From: an uncultured Clostridia bacterium
GTDB lineage: Bacteria > Bacillota_A > Clostridia > Christensenellales > CAG-138
DNA length: 6,649 bases
Direction: 5' to 3'
NCBI GenBank assembly: GCA_946623765.1
Contig: CAMORL010000088.1
Coordinates: forward strand, 1-6,649
Part shown: positions 5,658-6,649 of the stretch, in pieces
Layout of the letters: each line of letters starts with the position of its first letter
How positions within the stretch are numbered: the first letter of the stretch is position 1
Notes under the pieces: model-generated
Database searches by the model: none
What the model was told of the DNA's origin: nothing
What the model saw: only the letters and a program-made list of their open reading frames with translations
Program-made: the position numbers and the translations under genes

Positions 5658-6506
5658 ATGAAACGATTGTTTGTCATACTGCTTGCCGTGCTGCTGTTTG
5701 TCGGATGCAGGCTTCAGACCAACACGGAATCCCATGCGGCGGCGCCGGACCCGACGGAACCGCCGGCGGCGACGGATGCGCCGACCGCCTCACAAAAGCC
5801 CGTACCGACGCCGCAGCCGCTGAGCGAAGAGCGACTTTGCGGTGCTTGGGAGCTGGAGGAAATGATTGAATCCGACGGCACATTTGTCGGGATCCGGGAG
5901 AACAGTATCGAATCCCATCTGATCTTCAACGAGGACCATACCTATATCTATGATTGGAACGAGCGATATGAAGCGACGCGGTTTCAAAGGAACTGGAAGA
6001 TCGCCGGCAACAATATCATTCCGCTGCCGGGAACGAACGATCCCTTCTTCTATGAACCCGAAACGGACCGGATCCTGTTCCGATCGGATGCGCGTACATA
6101 CCGGTACAGGAGAACAGACGCGTTTACGCTTCCGCCGTTTCGCGTGCCGGAGGATACATCCGGCAAAACGGACGGGATCGTCGGCGTATGGCATCTGGTC
6201 CGGATCGAAAGCGAACAGCCAGACATCAAGATCGTCGCCTTAAACGCTTCGATCGCCGCCGGACGGTATGCAATGCGCGTGCAGTTCAAGGAGATCGGCA
6301 CAATGGCGTGGTACGAGGAAGAGACCGGGGATCAGTTTCTGTACGCCGGATACAATTTCGTTCTCGACCGTGACGCGCATATGATCCATACCTTCCGGGA
6401 AGATACGAACGACTATCCGTATTCGCTCGAGGGAAGCGTTCTCAAAATGCAGATCGGCGGCGCATTCTATGTGTTCGTCCGAAATCCCGAATCCTTCTCC
6501 GCCTGA
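5658..6506 (+). CDS. Lipoprotein with two lipocalin-like repeats
   Basis: This is a predicted membrane-attached surface lipoprotein of 282 residues with no named function. The signal MKRLFVILLAVLLFVGC ends in a lipobox with Cys17, followed by a Pro/Ala/Thr linker (about 25-55) much like that of the C11 peptidase. Two copies of a beta-rich domain follow: 59-151, starting LCGAWELEEM, and 174-276, starting IVGVWHLVRI. Each begins with the GxWxL pattern typical of small lipocalin-like domains in Clostridial lipoproteins and ends in an aromatic strand (RTYRYRR; AFYVFVRN). The copies are clearly diverged from each other. A longer in-frame start at 5466 would overlap the M32 gene by 145 bases; the ATG at 5658 is chosen for its AAAGGAA site (5646-5652) and signal peptide. 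It lies 47 bases after the M32 stop with no terminator between and is the last gene before the terminator. Ligand binding is possible for this fold but not shown. Confidence 0.85.
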   Translation: MKRLFVILLAVLLFVGCRLQTNTESHAAAPDPTEPPAATDAPTASQKPVPTPQPLSEERLCGAWELEEMIESDGTFVGIRENSIESHLIFNEDHTYIYDWNERYEATRFQRNWKIAGNNIIPLPGTNDPFFYEPETDRILFRSDARTYRYRRTDAFTLPPFRVPEDTSGKTDGIVGVWHLVRIESEQPDIKIVALNASIAAGRYAMRVQFKEIGTMAWYEEETGDQFLYAGYNFVLDRDAHMIHTFREDTNDYPYSLEGSVLKMQIGGAFYVFVRNPESFSA

Positions 6507-6516
6507 TCCGAAAACC

Positions 6517-6555
6517 AAACAGGGAAGCTCATAAGCGAGCTTCCCTGTTTTATTT
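6517..6555 (+). terminator. Strong intrinsic terminator of the C11-M32 gene run
   Basis: A perfect 14-bp stem is formed by AAACAGGGAAGCTC (6517-6530) and GAGCTTCCCTGTTT (6537-6550) around the loop ATAAGC, and the RNA continues into a T-rich stretch TTTTATTT. It starts 11 bases after the stop of the last lipoprotein gene. On the other strand the stem is followed by GGTTTT, so it may also stop transcription coming from the right, less efficiently. Confidence 0.93.
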
Positions 6556-6593
6556 GATCGGAGAGTCTTCCTCCGCCCCATAGACGGCAGACC

Positions 6594-6649
6594 CCGTCAC
6601 GGGATGACGGTCACATGCGTCACGGGGTGACAGCCGCAGCGTCACGGGA
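6594..6649. repeat. Tandem palindromic repeat, about 22-23 bp unit, cut by window edge
   Basis: GTCACGGG recurs at 6596, 6619 and 6641, giving periods of 23 and 22 bases. The first two units read GTCACGGG[A/G]TGAC[G/A]G, and the third is cut after nine bases. Each complete unit can fold: CCGTCA-CGGGA-TGACGG (6594-6610, 6-bp stem) and GTCAC-GGG-GTGAC (6619-6631, 5-bp stem). It lies in non-coding DNA just beyond the terminator; the 38 bases between (6556-6593) show nothing else. It may be a small palindromic repeat element or a longer array outside the window. Confidence 0.6.

Noticed and set aside
6596..6649. Start of a CRISPR array
   Set aside because: The repeat period is only 22-23 bases, the units are contiguous without unique spacers, and no cas gene is present. 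A palindromic tandem repeat fits better.

Overview
This 6.6 kb window looks like chromosomal DNA from a fairly GC-rich member of the Clostridia (Bacillota). The signs are strong AAAGGAG-type ribosome binding sites, Gram-positive style lipoprotein signals without an outer-membrane context, proline/threonine-rich surface linkers, a clostripain-family (C11) protease, and oligoendopeptidase F. No RNA gene, CRISPR array, insertion sequence or phage gene is visible. The species cannot be named from the sequence alone.

Layout. The left side reads leftwards. It holds the N-terminal 271 codons of oligoendopeptidase F (pepF, 1-815, cut by the window edge) with a near-consensus promoter (845-873). Before it in the same direction lies a small stand-alone winged-helix DNA-binding protein (878-1120). 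A 127-bp divergent spacer (1121-1247) separates these from an unrecognised arginine-rich protein of 169 residues reading rightwards (1248-1757), which has no visible ribosome binding site. After a promoter-bearing gap, four genes follow on the + strand with small gaps: a membrane-anchored clostripain-like cysteine peptidase (1837-3468), a lipoprotein with one Ig-like domain plus a C-terminal membrane segment and acidic tail (3487-4113), a cytosolic M32 metallocarboxypeptidase (4117-5610), and a lipoprotein with two lipocalin-like repeats (5658-6506). A strong 14-bp stem-loop terminator (6517-6555) closes this run. Beyond it, a tandem repeat of short palindromic units of about 22-23 bp begins and runs off the right edge.

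How the parts may work together. Three different peptidases sit within 5.6 kb: a surface Arg/Lys-type endopeptidase (C11), a cytosolic oligopeptidase (PepF, M3) and a cytosolic carboxypeptidase (M32). This is consistent with peptide use: surface cleavage, then intracellular trimming of imported peptides. The two lipoproteins in the C11/M32 run are surface partners of unknown role. That they share one transcript is inferred from close spacing, the single terminator and the absence of terminators between the genes. No gene for peptide uptake is visible in the window.

Most of the window is ordinary metabolic and surface coding sequence. The points most worth a second look are the palindromic repeat at the right edge, the aromatic/acidic tail of the C11 peptidase, the double-anchored Ig-like lipoprotein, and the two small uncharacterised genes flanking the divergent spacer.
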